NCBI GenBank assembly: GCA_035610835.1
Contig: CM069457.1
Coordinates: 40,341,319-40,405,318, forward strand
Direction of reading: 5' to 3'
DNA from: Ophiura sarsii
Taxonomy: Eukaryota; Echinodermata; Ophiuroidea; Amphilepidida; Ophiuridae
Length of the DNA: 64,000 nt
The notes beneath the pieces are model-generated. The model had not been told where the DNA came from, did not search any database, and saw only the letters and a program-made list of their open reading frames with translations. Shown here piece after piece: positions 1 through 14,035 of this stretch. The position numbers and the translations under genes are program-made. The number at the start of each line of letters is the position of its first letter. Position 1 is the first letter of the stretch.

Positions 1-3289
<3,289 letters not shown>

Positions 3290-3290
<1 letters not shown>

Positions 3291-3660
3291 TACATACAAG
3301 CCTAAACCAATGAGAAGTAAAACTAGTAGCTAGACTATTTTGTTGTTATCAACATTGGCGTCGATACTGGCAACTTCAAAATGTATCAAGCTGAAAGTAA
3401 AATGTGAAGGTATTACCTCAAATCTCTTTTATCTCACCGCTTTTGTTACTGAAACACCGCAAAATACAACTTTGTGAGGAAGACAATCTCTCACGAACAC
3501 CAGCGCAATCCACACACGGGTCATTAAAAACACCGGGTGAAAACATGTTCATTTTTCTGTTGATGACTTATGAGTCCTCAAGCTGGTGCCAAAAGCATTC
3601 GGCTAAAACAGAAAGCATCGGAACCGATTTAATATTTTCGGATTTGAAATTGTCTATGAC
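3290..3660 (+). repeat. Interspersed repeat copy A (pair with 25620-26142)
   Basis: This segment aligns along its length with ~25740-26142, sharing TGAGAAGTAAAAC, CTATTTTGTT and CACCAGCGCAAT in the same order. In the second copy the segment has clear inverted ends (GACCATTTCAAAT / ATTTGAAATGGTC). Here only the right end (GAAATTGTCTA) is visible, so the left end appears truncated or too diverged to see. Confidence 0.65.
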
Positions 3661-4990
3661 CTGAAGCTATCCCAGACATTAGTGACGTGTTCTACCGAAA
3701 CCAGATGGAATTGGACAGAGCTCTGGAAAAAACTGCGAAATAGCCCAAAACCTAATTGGGAGTGATTTTTTGGGGAATTTGAGTTTCTTGTAAATAAGTA
3801 AACTTCAGAGTGTTTATAACATTATTGTGAAAGTTTCAGATTAAAAACTCAAACCAACAAACAAACAAAAATGCAATTTTTATTTTTTTAAAGTACATTG
3901 TAAGTACATTGTGAGTACATCTTTAAAGGACGATATCTCAGTTTGGAGTTTTCATGAAGACGAACTTGGGAAGTCAGATTAAAAGAAAAAGGACCATTGT
4001 AAAGCTGAAGATCTCTACTTTAATAATCAATTACTAACTCAATGTTGATATCTTGCCCAATTGTGTCTGGTTTCGGTAGAACACGTCACATTTGATCCGA
4101 CACTGAATCTTGGCATCGGGCAAATTGATACAGTGATGTTACCACAACATAAGTTTACATTGCAAGAAACATAAAACCCATTGGCAAATTGGCAAGTCAA
4201 ACCAACACTAGATGTGCTGACATTGGTTATAATTGAATGTTTGAACCATAAGTAGTCCATTGCAGTGTCCTGAAGCTATCCCAGACATTTGATCTGACAC
4301 TGAAACTTGGCAGCGGGCAAATCAATACAGTGATGTTACCACTACATAAGTTTACATCGCAAGAAACATACTACCCATTGGCAAATTGGCAGGTCAAACC
4401 AACACTAGCTGTACTGACTTCGGTTAATTGAATGTTTGAATCATAAGTATAGTCCATTGCCATACCTGAAGCTATCCCGACATTTTATCGGACACTGAAT
4501 CTTGGCATCAGGCAAATCGATACAGTAATGTTACCACTACATAAGTTTACATCGCAATAAACAGACTACCCTTTGGCAAATTGGCAAGTCAAACCAATAC
4601 TAGCTGGCTGTGCTGACATTGGTTAATTGAATGTTTGAACCAAAAGTAGTAGTTCTTTGCTGTGACCTGAAGCTATCCCAGACATTTTATCGGCCACTGA
4701 ATCTTGGCATCAGGCAAAATCAATACAGTGATGTTACCACTACATAAGTTTACATTGCAAGAAACATACTGCCCGTTGGCAAATTGGCAGGTCAAACCAA
4801 CACTGTACTGACATTGGTTAATTGTATGTTTGAACCGTAAGTAGTTCATTGCCATGACCTGAAGCTATCCCAGACATTTTATCGGCCACTGAATCTTGGC
4901 ATCAGGCAAAATCGATACAGTGATGTTACCACAAAACAAGTTTACATTGCAAGAAAAATATACTACCCGTTGGCAAATTGGCAAGACTAA
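3661..4990. repeat. ~196-bp tandem satellite array
   Basis: Units start with CTGAAGCTATCCCAGACAT at 4270, 4466 (one base shorter), 4667 and 4859, giving spacings of 196, 201 and 192. A further unit (~4090-4269) is continued from 3661-3680 but split by an inserted element at 3682-4089. Common to each unit are ACTGAATCTTGGCATC, CAGTGATGTTACCAC and GGCAAATTGGCA. About five units are present and the last breaks off near 4990. Short open frames here are by-products of the repeat. Confidence 0.85.
3682..4089. mobile_element. 408-bp TIR element inserted in satellite unit
   Basis: The terminal inverted repeats are perfect over 24 bp: GTGACGTGTTCTACCGAAAC.. at 3682-3705 and its complement at 4066-4089. 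The satellite unit reads CAGACATT before and ATTTGAT after the element, while uninterrupted units read CAGACATTTGATC. ATT is therefore duplicated, a 3-bp target duplication (or 4 bp with one mismatch, ATTA/ATTT). There is no coding capacity, so this is a non-autonomous DNA element. The superfamily is not assigned. Confidence 0.8.
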
Positions 4991-5062
4991 ACAACACTTT
5001 AGTTCAATCAGCTCCAAATTGGCGAAAAAAGGGTGAACACTCGTTTCAAAATAACAGTAGCA
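4990..5062 (+). repeat. MITE end (TTCAATCAGCTCCAAATTGG family)
   Basis: The sequence TAGTTCAATCAGCTCCAAAT at 5000 matches the left end of the MITE at 63503-63725 and the inverse of 2508-2530. Only one end is recognisable. It marks the right limit of the satellite array. Confidence 0.5.
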
Positions 5063-5198
5063 CTTGTATCAAAGATCGTGCATAAAACTTTCGTTATGGG
5101 CATGCATAAGCGAAGTAGATTTCCTTCACAAGTAAACACGACTGAATGTCATCAATGCTATTTAAAGTGCATAATAGAATAATGATAAACTGCTTATC

Positions 5199-5438
5199 TT
5201 AACACTTTGCACGCGACTATTAGTTTAACCATATATGAAATAGTTTTTTTTGAGAAACTGTCCCAACTTTCAAAGTCTATTTCAAGGATTACTGAACTAA
5301 TAAGAGGCATGTTTGTACTTATTTTAATGCATTTCTCATGGTGATTCTAAATATGGAGATGAAATTAAATAATGTTATATTTAAAAAAATATTTGTGAAA
5401 TTTTGGAACTGTCACAACTTCCGTATGGACAGTGTTAA
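5199..5438. mobile_element. MITE family A copy 1 (TTAA-ended)
   Basis: It begins TTAACACTTTGCACGCG and ends GGACAGTGTTAA, with TTAA at both limits. The interior carries the family landmarks CCCAACTTTCAAAGTCTATT, GCATGTTTGTACTTATTT, CATTTCTCATGGTGATT and GTGAAATTTTGG. Length is ~240 bp with no coding capacity. Compared with other copies the right inverted repeat is eroded (GTATGGACAG for GCATGGAAAG). A TTAA footprint is typical of piggyBac-type transposases, but the terminal bases here are not diagnostic. Confidence 0.8.
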
Positions 5439-5483
5439 GCAGCATGAAGTGAGCTACAATCTTATAGATTCAAAACAGTGTGG

Positions 5484-5800
5484 GGGAGCGTGTTGGCGCA
5501 GCGGTACTTCCCTCGCCTTGCACCAGTGAAGTCTGGGGTTCAATTCTGTGCACTGCCGGGCTTTATGTGCATTAGGTTTATCACGATCCATGCACGCTCT
5601 CGCAGGTTTTCGCCGGGTTCTCCGGTTTCCTCCTGCTATCAAAATCGGTGATCAGCTGTTTCGGTTATCAAAAACTTCCTTCACCCAATGGAATTTGGGG
5701 AGCTGCACCAATGATTCGCCAGTGGCAGCGAAATTACAGCGCTTTGATCAATCTGGGAAAGGCGCTATATAAATCCAGATTATTATTATTATTATTATTA
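5484..5800 (+). mobile_element. tRNA-derived SINE with LINE-like ATT tail
   Basis: A Pol III A box (TGGCGCAGCGG, 5494-5504) and B box (GGTTCAATTCT, 5537-5547) are spaced as in tRNA genes. A ~200-bp body follows, then the 3' end GCGCTATATAAATCCAGATT and an (ATT)n tail at ~5778-5800. The GCGCTATATAA..(ATT)n end is common to SINEs mobilised by L2/CR1-clade LINEs (family knowledge). The copy looks full length. I saw no clear target-site duplication. Confidence 0.85.
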
Positions 5801-5816
5801 CTATAACAGTAAAATG

Positions 5817-5850
5817 CTATCTTCAGTAGATGTATCTATTATAAAAGAAA
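5817..5850 (+). repeat. GCTATCTTCAGTAGAT motif, isolated copy
   Basis: GCTATCTTCAGTAGAT is an imperfect palindrome that recurs as a minisatellite at 32360-32550 and 33045-33170 and singly at 35163. Here it sits just beyond the SINE tail. Confidence 0.5.
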
Positions 5851-6039
5851 CTGCAATCTTTCTTCTCTACACTATTATTTGTCTGATTACATTTCCATAA
5901 CTTTTCTCTTATCATTCTTCTGACTTTTATTAACAAGTAATTTTACTGTATTTTGTCCTCTTTGGAATTGCCATTTCACTCTAACTCTACCCCCACTTTT
6001 TTCAGAAGATTTTCAGCACGGCGAAACGTGACCCAAAAT

Positions 6040-6128
6040 ATCGCTGCGACAACCCCTCCCCTGGATTTGAACCGAGGACCTCCGGCACACGGGGGAACGA
6101 TTCCCCACTTCACCACCAGTGTCAAGTC
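6040..6128 (-). mobile_element. tRNA-like SINE head or tRNA pseudogene
   Basis: Read on the minus strand there is an A-box-like TGGTGAAGTGG, then after normal tRNA spacing a good B box GGTTCAAATCC inside CCTCGGTTCAAATCCAGG. I could not form a full cloverleaf, so this is more likely a SINE head than a functional tRNA gene. Confidence 0.5.
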
Positions 6129-6229
6129 TATACTACTTGGCACAGTATTTCCATTAATTACTTCATCGAAAAATGTCCACGTCGGGTATGTTGTGGTATA
6201 TGGTAGGGTAAGGGTTATAGTTTAGGTTA

Positions 6230-7058
6230 TACACCGCACACCTCCAGATTAACAACGCTATATCAAACTAACCAGGCTAACAAATATGATGACCACCTTC
6301 AATACATCAATCTGTCTTAGCATAGCATATTTTTGTGTGGATAACAATTACATCATACACAAATAAATCCATTTCTTTCAGATTTGTTTATTTTAAAATG
6401 ATCTTCCTGAAAGAAGTTCGAGCAATAACCCATGATATAAGGTTTAACATCCAGGCCCTGTAGTCAACCCACACTGATGGAATTGAAGCCAGTTTCCACA
6501 AATCTGACAATCTTTCAAACCTATGGATGGTGTTATAACGGATGCCTTTTCATCACATATCATCGATGTTCTGCCAAAACATTGTATCTCCATTTGGCCC
6601 TTCAGCATGTATAAAGTAATACTTACTATGTATGACCCTTGGGCAGCCTGCTCTAAACATGTTCATGGGCCTAAAACGCATCTATCAAAACCCTGTCAGT
6701 GCGTTGGTCCCTGAACATGTATAAAGGAACACTTCATATGCATAACCTTTGTGTGCAGTTTCACTTTATACATGCTGAAGGGCCCGGCAAACATATGACG
6801 TTTTTGACAAAAAACCCAACAATATGCCCTGTAATGTCTGCCACTATTGAATCCCCCGAGTAAAAAAACCCTGACAGTATAGAATCATCGTCCCCTATTG
6901 ACGGGGAAAGAAACCTATTGAATTTGATTTCATCCAAATCACTAAAAAGACAGGTGCGATGTTATGAATCGGCTGAATAGAGGGAAGAAAAACGCGCCAA
7001 GAGAGAGAGAGAGAGAGAGAGACAGGGGGGTAGAGGGGTTCTCGCCTAATTCGGTATA
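6230..7058. other. Unassigned non-coding stretch
   Basis: Bases 6580-6790 share an interspersed repeat with 1700-1962 (inverse). A (GA)n run lies at ~7001-7022. Otherwise I see nothing recognisable. Confidence 0.5.
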
Positions 7059-7453
7059 CAGGGATGTACTTTCGGCGCGAATCCGCGAATCGATTCGCGT
7101 AAAATCACTTCCGCGTGAATCCAGGTGGATTCTCGCAACAACAATAACAAAAAAAATCTTTCTTTTTTTTAAACTTTTTAAAAAAAAATGTTTTAACTTT
7201 TTTTTTCAAAGTTCAAAACAGGACCTTATATGACTGGTATTTGACTCTAAACTGTTCAAGTTGAAATTCAAATGATGATTGTTCTTAACAATAGTACAAT
7301 AAATGTTTAAAATGCGGAATTTAAATTCAGTAAAAAGGATTCTCGCAAAAACATTCTGCGAGAATGCATTTGCGAGAATCCATGGATTCTCGCAAAATTC
7401 CTCTGCGAGAATCCATTTGGATTCTTGCAGGATGTCGCGAAAGTACATCCCTG
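7059..7453. mobile_element. TIR element with GATTCTCGCA palindrome clusters
   Basis: Inverted ends are CAGGGATGTACTTTCG (from ~7059) and CGAAAGTACATCCCTG (to ~7452), both flanked by GTATA, a plausible target duplication. The CAGGG start resembles hAT-type ends, but the flanking repeat is not a clean 8 bp. Inside each end the motif GATTCTCGCA and its complement TGCGAGAATC occur repeatedly, most densely at 7338-7430. Length is ~394 bp with no coding sequence. Confidence 0.75.
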
Positions 7454-7456
7454 GTA

Positions 7457-7795
7457 TACGGGATGTGCCGCTCTAATGGGTAGATTTTTTGCAAAAAAAT
7501 CCATAAACATGGGTATGACTTTGTGCTGGAAAATCACTATATAATAATAATAGGGTCACGCTTTACAAATGGGTCTATTTTCGCAAAAATGTTGTCTTTT
7601 TTCTTGAACATTTACAAAAATTGGGTCTATTTTCCAGATAATTTGTGAAAATTGTGTTTATAATGAAGCAAATCCTTAGAAATGGGTACCGTTTTTTTCG
7701 CCAAAAGCACCATTAGAAGGGTATGGGTTTTGAATCTCCAGCCGCACACCCCTGACCAAACCAAATCCGAGTAGACCCCTCCCCCCCAACCCCCC
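7457..7795 (-). mobile_element. GGTTTGGTC-family element (copy 1)
   Basis: On the minus strand this runs from ACTCGGATTTGGTTTGGTCA through GTGTGCGGCTGGAGATTC to CATTAGAGCGGCAC. The same order occurs at 24945-25295 (+), 45289-45612 (+) and, shorter, 58367-58561 (-). Copies are bounded by G-rich/C-rich inverted ends around GGGGGGTACTC. The body repeats 'AAATAGACCCA'-like phrases. The call rests on four copies in one window. Confidence 0.75.
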
Positions 7796-8312
7796 GGATG
7801 CTCGAGAGAGAGAGAGACGTGGGAAAGAGAAAAGAGAAGATCTCAGGCTTGTACAAATATCCCCCTTATGCCTGAAAATTAATTTTAATTGAACAAACAA
7901 ACTGAAAGCGGTTACTAAATGACTTGTTAATAAACGGCTGCGCTGGTCAGTCCCAAAGGGATATCTAGTTCGTTGAACCATTATGAGTTTGTTAATCTAA
8001 TAACGTGACAAAATAGCTAGGAAGAAGTTGTCTATCAGCTTTTTCCCCTATACGCAACCATTTAAAAAGTGTGGCGATTTCACGATAAAGTATCTTTAGC
8101 CTAATAGTACGTATCTAAACTTTGTTCAATACAAAATAGGCAAACATTATGAGGTTCGTACATTGTATTCATTCGTGCATCGTGCACAACAAGAATAACT
8201 ACTGTCGCACAGACGCACACACATGCAGATGTAAGTGTATACGGACACACACTAAAATAAGGGTGCACACAACTATTACGCGCTATAGTGTGTTTCTATG
8301 GAAAATGTGCCT

Positions 8313-8823
8313 TAGGTAAGGCAAAAAAAAAAAAATGGTTTGCTTGTCCATAGATGGGTCAAAAAAAGTTGGGTCGGTCGATCGGAAAATCTTTTTTTTC
8401 TTTTCTTTTTTTCTTTTTTAAACATTGGTTGTTCTGGCCCTATCCTACAAACACAAAAACTAGCATGCACCATTTTGAGCCTTATCAATGGCAGGCTAAT
8501 GGCAATGGTTAATTTTAGCATGGTTTAGCCCACATTTGATTTGAAATAACCAACATATTTATACCCCATGACCCACAGCATAGCGTTAGAAACTTTATCT
8601 TTAGATCCTAATTACTACACTATTAAGTTTTATTCTGTTCAAAAGTATAACTTTTATCATGTATACCATTTCTGAATTATTTGGTCCTTAACATGGAGGT
8701 GACATGAAAAGGGTATTGGCTCACATGAGGAGTAACGTAGGGTTCAATATAGGTCATTCAAATGAATGTTTCACACGGTCGGTCGGACGAGGACAAGCAA
8801 ACAACTTTTTTGGGGGGGCCTAA
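8313..8823. mobile_element. TAGGYCAAAAA-type MITE (510 bp)
   Basis: The left end TAGGTAAGGCAAAA..TTTGCTTGTCC (8313-8350) is matched in inverse by GGACAAGCAAACAA..GGGGGCCTA at 8789-8823. GGTCGGTCGG occurs just inside the right end and again at ~8368-8380. Related ends are found at 33224, 48223, 32235, 54113, 62298 and 63330, so this is an abundant family in this genome. Non-coding. Confidence 0.7.
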
Positions 8824-9651
8824 ACGGTGATATCTTGAGTTACCTTGCAACTACATTTAATAAAATTTTGGAATAGTAATTTACACACATAGATCTAACT
8901 TGGGTCAAAAATTCAGGTCGGGTTGCCCTCTTAGATTTTTCAATATTTTCCTCTTTATACAGCGTAGTCATTTTGAACAAGAAATCACACCTTGTAGCGC
9001 ATTGTGTTCAATGTGTATCCTTCCGCCAATATTTTTAACTAAAACGTTAGATGTATACTCTTTTCATTCAAAATATATCGGGTACAATTCAGTGAACAAA
9101 TAGAGACCAAATTCAATCATCTTTGATGCCAAATAATGTCAATATGAATCATTCTTTCCGTTATTTAGGGACTAGCTGGGTGATGGCGATGGACCGGAAG
9201 CTTTGATGTTGACTGTAATAGTTGTGTGCACCCATAAGCAGGCATGAGAAAAAACTGAAAAAAAAACACACCTGAAATTGGGCTTAAAAAGGCAAACAAC
9301 ATGCTGAAATTAAAAGAAAGTTCAGACATTTGGAAACAAAAAACCCCCTGAATTTAGGTTTAAACCTGAAAATTATAATGCCTAATAAATGCTCACGCTT
9401 GCAGGGATCTATCATATAAGCAACCAATCAAACACAGTGTACTAAAAAAGACAGTATGGTGCCCAGAGGGTTAAAGACACATTATGATTGGTCTTTTTAT
9501 AGCCAATAAGGCTCTCTTTTTCGAAGTCATAAAACACACATTTATTGATGTCTTCCTTTATCTGCCTCTCCACCAGTGCTGAAATCTTCAAATTTGTCTT
9601 GAGGTGCAAAATTGCACCTTACTTTTGAGGTCAAGGTGCTATTCCTTCTAG
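8824..9651. other. Unassigned non-coding stretch
   Basis: I see no gene or bounded element. A phrase AGGTGCAAAATTGCACCT at ~9601-9618 is a short perfect palindrome directly preceding the tandem array. Confidence 0.5.
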
Positions 9652-10248
9652 TCAAGGTGCAATTGTAGGTGAATCGCGTTAGCAACTTGATTTAGGGCTG
9701 CAAACACTTGTATCACAATTTTTCACCAGCCTTTACAAGTTGTACCGCAGTTGATGAATTTTTAAGGTGCAAATTGCGATGCGATACGGGAAATGTGCAG
9801 GTTCTGCTCTCCACCGCCCCCTCCCCTTTTCATTTGTAATTTCCTTCAAGTCAAGGTGCAATTGTAGGTGAATCGCGTTAGCAACTTGATTTAGGGCTGC
9901 AAACACTTGTATCACAATTTTTCACCAGCCTTTACAAGTTGTACCGCAGTTGATGAATTTTTAAGGTGCAAATTGCGATGCGATACGGGAAATGTGCAGG
10001 TTCTGCTCTCCACCGCCCCCTCCCCTTTTCATTTGTAATTTCCTTCAAGTCAAGGTGCAATTGTAGGTGCATCGCGATAGCAACTTGATTTTGGGCAGCC
10101 AAAACTTGTATCACAATTTTACACCAGCCTTTGAAAGTTGTACCGCAGTTGATGGATTTTTAAGGTGCAAATTGTGATGCGATACGGGAAATGTGCAGGT
10201 CTGCTCTCCACCGCCCCCTCCCCTTTTTTCATTTGTAATTTCTACACA
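9652..10248. repeat. 199-bp tandem array, three units
   Basis: Units start at 9652, 9851 and 10050 with TCAAGGTGCAATTGTAGGTG, so the period is 199 bp. Units 1 and 2 are almost identical, including TTAGCAACTTGATTTAGGGC. Unit 3 carries several substitutions (ATCGCGATAGCAA, TTTTGGGCAGCC). The near identity of two units suggests a recent duplication. Each unit contains the same short minus-strand open frame, a consequence of the repeat. Confidence 0.9.
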
Positions 10249-10292
10249 CCCCGTGGAAAGTGTTGAATGCAATTACTATGAAATGACTCCGG

Positions 10293-10487
10293 GACTTTGT
10301 AGTAATGTAAAAGCTGAAATTTTCGCGGTGGTTTCATTTTCGCGCTTTTCGCGTAAAATATTTCAACATTCCTTTAGTGCATCCAGAAAGTCGCCCGCGA
10401 AAAAAACAATTCGCAAAATGTCTATGATATCAAAATGCGCGAAAATATCTTTACGCAAAAATATTGGCTTTTACAGTAATAGACAAT
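10293..10487. mobile_element. ACTGTAAAAG/TTTTCGCG MITE copy 1
   Basis: Ends are AGTAATGTAAAAGCTGAAAT and ATTGGCTTTTACAGTAAT, with TTTTCGCG and CGCGAAAA motifs throughout. Better-preserved ends occur at 63727-63942. This class of short CGCGAAAA-rich palindromic element is widespread in marine invertebrates. Confidence 0.75.
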
Positions 10488-10730
10488 GAATATAATGAAT
10501 GTTCTGCCACTATATAAAGTATGAAACAGGATGTGTGTTCTCATCTGCAGGGGAACTTGTCCGCTTCAAAAATAACTCAATATCTTCGTCCGCTGGCGAT
10601 CATTAATAGTTCCATGTTTAAAAGGCAATTTCATTTCTGACTAAGTAAGGGGAGAATGCACTGCTGTTCATTGGGTGAAATTGTCCTGTAGAAGACGTAC
10701 CACTATATATGTGAGTACAATAGAAAATCC

Positions 10731-11101
10731 AAGGCCACGGAAAAAAACACCCTGTTCTATGCATGGGTCCGGGCGACCAATTTTACTGGAGTAGGCACAT
10801 TTTTTTCTTCAGAAATGTTTGAAATTGTTTAAAATGTGTGAAATATTTCTAAAATTACCAGAAAAATAACCAAAATAAAAGACAATAGCCTACTGTTGGT
10901 TTTGCGCGCTGGTTTGGGAAACGCCCTGATTTTCTGACCCCAGTCTAATTTCTGACTTGGCGGTATAGGATAGGGTGTACTAAAGGAATAATCAAAATGT
11001 TTCAAAAGTTTTCATAAAACCTTCAACATTTTCAACAAATTTGAAATTGAGAAAAAATATTTGTTGTTCGGGCCCATAAAACAGGTTTATTCTTTGGCCT
11101 A
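10731..11101. mobile_element. AGGCCA..ACACCCTGTTCTA MITE
   Basis: The left end AAGGCCACGGAAAAAAACAC..CTGTTCTATG is mirrored by CATAAAACAGG..TCTTTGGCCT at 11075-11100. An A/T-rich core contains many GAAA/TTTC runs. It shares ends with the elements at 26609-26925 and 55581-56973 and with the lone left ends at 14033 and 47488. Non-coding. Confidence 0.65.
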
Positions 11102-11231
11102 ATATCAGAATTGCTTTTACTCTATATCGGGGAGAAAGCCCTAAAACATGAACTGATATCATGTATTTTCTAAAAGACTTTACATCAGACATATCCAGCG
11201 GGTCAAAGCAGCATATTGAACTAATAATACT

Positions 11232-11498
11232 GCAGCCCTTTTATGGCAAAAGGATGTATCTTATATGTACTTTCCTAATGATATACTTCCTTTTAACATG
11301 GATTGTGTTAACTTGGTTCAATAATCCTCACTTAGGAAAAGGTTGCAACTTGTAAAGACAATAAAAGTAATATACTGCCTTTTATACCACTACATGATTT
11401 ATGGAGAAAAAAAGCTACCTTTGATCATATTAAAAGGAAGTATACTGTTAGAAAACTACATAAAAGATACATTCTTTTGCCATAAAAGGGCTGACTGC
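11232..11498. mobile_element. Foldback-like MITE with ~65-bp arms
   Basis: The left arm GCAGCCCTTTTATGGCAAAA..ATACTTCCTTTTAA is complemented by TTAAAAGGAAGTATAC..TTTTGCCATAAAAGGGCT at the right end. The arms are ~65 bp with small gaps; the centre is ~140 bp, A/T-rich and non-coding. Confidence 0.75.
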
Positions 11499-11588
11499 TA
11501 CTGGCTGATAATGTGACTGTAAATGTCAAAGCGATGATATCAGTAAAAATCCCCAACAGCTTCATACGCCAATTGGTGGTTTTGTGCG

Positions 11589-11836
11589 TTAATACTTTCC
11601 ACGCGGCTACTTGTTTTACCATTATACTAACGAGATTTTCAGAAACCTTTCTCAAATGTCACGGTCTATCTGAAGGATTACTGAACCAATACTAGTCATG
11701 TTTGTACTTATTTGAATGCATTTTTCATGGTAATTCCAAAATATGGTAATGAAATTCAATAATTTTGACATATTTGAAACATTTTGTGACATTTTGGAAT
11801 GTCGGCTGCAGCTGCCTGCTGCGTGGAAAGTGTTAA
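11589..11836. mobile_element. MITE family A copy 2 (TTAA-ended)
   Basis: TTAATACTTTCCACGCGGC opens and GCTGCGTGGAAAGTGTTAA closes the element, giving well-preserved inverted ends with TTAA at both limits (248 bp). CTGCAGCTGC lies next to the right end. It has the interior landmarks of the family. Confidence 0.85.
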
Positions 11837-11889
11837 GGTCTCGGTTTGTGCACTTTAGCAAAGAGCAACGATTCGTTCATCGATAACGC

Positions 11890-12100
11890 TTAACCCCCTG
11901 GGCACTATATCAGCACCTGCCTAATTAACAACAATTATGATTGGTTAATTTCAAGATATACTCATTTGAATAACCAATTGGAATACTGCTTCTGAAATAT
12001 TTCACTCTAATCTATACAGGGGATACAATTATTCTAACATTGACTTTCATTGGTGCAATAAATCATGTATCCATCTTTCTGACCAATCTCAGGGGGTTAA
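11890..12100. mobile_element. MITE family B copy 1 (TTAACCCCCTG)
   Basis: It begins TTAACCCCCTGGGCACTA and ends CTCAGGGGGTTAA (211 bp). Two further copies are at 55023 and 57831. Interior landmarks are GATTGGTTAAT, ATACTCATTTGAATAACCAA, TTTCACTCTAATCT and GATACAATTATTCTAACA. TTAA followed by CCC is the arrangement expected for piggyBac-superfamily ends, so a piggyBac-type origin is a reasonable inference. Confidence 0.85.
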
Positions 12101-12179
12101 AATGTAAGTCTATCTCTACCTATGTATCTGACTGTTAAGTGGGCAATTCCCCTTTTGTGTTGGTCTCAGTTTGTATTGT

Positions 12180-12262
12180 ATACTGTAAAAGAGGAAATTT
12201 CCCGCGTGTAAATTTTCACGCTTCGCACATTGTGAACAATTTCGCTTGTTTTTATTTTAGCG
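12180..12262 (+). repeat. Partial ACTGTAAAAG MITE end
   Basis: TATACTGTAAAAGAGGAAAT followed by TTCACGCTTCGC resembles the left half of the MITE at 63727-63942. No right end is seen, and it abuts a truncated family A copy. Confidence 0.5.
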
Positions 12263-12289
12263 ATTTTGAGCTTCCTTTCACAGAGGGGT

Positions 12290-12499
12290 CAAAACAGATA
12301 TTTCAGAAACCTTTCCCAATTTTCAAAGTCTATCTCAAGGATTACTGCCCCACTACTAGGCATGTTTGTACTTATTTCAATGTATTTCTCATGGTGATTT
12401 CAAATATGATAACAAAATTCAATAATGTTGGCATTTTTGAAACATTTTGTGACATTTTGGAATGTCGACTGCAGACGCCTGCCGCATGGAAAGCGTTAA
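12290..12499. mobile_element. MITE family A copy 3, left end lost
   Basis: The right end CTGCAGACGCCTGCCGCATG..GCGTTAA is well preserved, and the interior is in family order. The left TTAA terminus is missing and replaced by sequence from the partial MITE at 12180. Confidence 0.8.
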
Positions 12500-12756
12500 G
12501 CAAACATAGAGATGTCCACTTCTGTAGGGAGGGGTGTTTTACTAAATAAGTAGTGGGTGAATATTTAATGTGAATTTCAAATAACTTGCAAGTATAATCT
12601 AAGTTCAATATTTGAGTAACATAAATGATCCATTCTAGGCCATATTCAAATTCTATGTGCAATACACAGTACCATTATGAGGATGCGATTTTGAAGTTTA
12701 GGCTAAATTAAATCTAACGTTTCACTTGATATGAATTATGTTGCCATGTTTCCCTT

Positions 12757-12962
12757 CTCTTAGTCTTTTTCTTGGTGACTTAAATTAACTATAGAAGTCT
12801 TTACATCTTTGGTCGAGCACGATCTCATCCTCTGGTAGTTGTTCTCCTTCGTCAAGGTTTCCACGCCTATCCGCTCGGGCGTAACATCTTGGAAGCCATC
12901 ATACCTCGACTGGGGAATAGCAACTGCCAGTTGGATATTGCATGTAAAATCTTGCACACCCT
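12757..12962 (-). CDS. Candidate exon or pseudo-exon, unknown protein
   Basis: This minus-strand block has clearly higher GC than its surroundings. One open frame from the AG at ~12963 onward reads GVQDFTCNIQLAVAIPQ then RYDGFQDVTPERIGVE and stops at 12760. A second frame over the 3' half gives LDEGEQLPEDEIVLDQ, which also looks protein-like, so a frameshift may be involved. The acceptor context (ACCAG before GGTGTG) lacks a strong pyrimidine tract. I do not recognise the family. It may be an exon of an unrelated gene, a decayed exon, or chance. Confidence 0.25.
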
Positions 12963-12974
12963 GGTCCGTTACAT

Positions 12975-14035
12975 TATTATATCAACATTTGGGTTGTCAA
13001 CAAGTTTAGTCAATGTGTTTTGTTTTTGGAAAACTAATCCTTTCTAACACCGATGGAATTATACCCCTATTATAACCTAGACTTATCACACCAGACATAT
13101 CTCGAGGGATGCACAGTACAATGAACATACGGTTTGGATGATGCCAGTGTAAATGTCAAATGATGATATCAGTGGAAAAAACATGGAAGGCTTTATTGCC
13201 CAATAACTGGTGATTTTTGTGTTTGACGCGGTCAGTGAACTTCATCAATGTGTTTTGTTTTTGGAAAAATAATCCTTTCTAACACCGATGTAATTATACC
13301 CCTATTATAACCCAGACTTATCACACCAGACGTATCTCGAGGGATGCACAGTACAACGAACATACGTTGGATGATCATGCGAGTGTAAATGTCAAATGAT
13401 GATATCAGTGGAAAAAACATGGACGGCTTTATTGCCCAATAACTGGTGATTTTTGTGTTTGACTCGGTCAGTGATCTTCATCAAAGATAGATATGCATGA
13501 TAGGCATTATAGTCGGCATTATCTTCACTTCTCACTCACATACAGTGGTCAATATGAATGCAATTGCTTCTCATAGATGAACAGTCGATTAGAATGCATT
13601 AAAATCCATTTAATATTTTTGTTACTTGACCTTATCAACATTTGGGCTGTCAACAAGTTTAGTCAATGTGTTTTGTTTTTGGAAAACTAATCCTTTCTAA
13701 CACCGATGGAATTATACCCCTATTATAACCCAGACTTATCACACCAGACATATCTCGAGGGATGCACAGTACAATGAACATAAGGTTGGATGATGCCAGT
13801 GTAAATGTCAAATGATGATATCAGTGGAAAAAACATGGACGGCTTTATTGCCCAATAACTGGTGATTTTTGCATTTGACTCGGTCAGTGAACTTCATCAA
13901 ATATAGATAGGCATTATATAGTCAGCATTATCTTTATAATTCTCACTCACATACAGTGGTCAATATGAATGCAATTGCTTCTCGAAGATGAACAGTTGGT
14001 TAGAATGCATTAAAATCCATTTTATATTTATTAAG
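12975..14035. repeat. Tandem array of two alternating modules
   Basis: Module U, with TCAATGTGTTTTGTTTTTGG and CGAGGGATGCACAGTACAA, starts near 12983, 13240 and 13632. Module V, with CTCACATACAGTGGTCAATA and TTAGAATGCATTAAAATCC, follows the second and third U (~13480-13630, ~13890-14035). The order is U-UV-UV, with a full UV period of ~390-400 bp. The copies are highly similar, so the expansion is fairly young. Confidence 0.85.
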
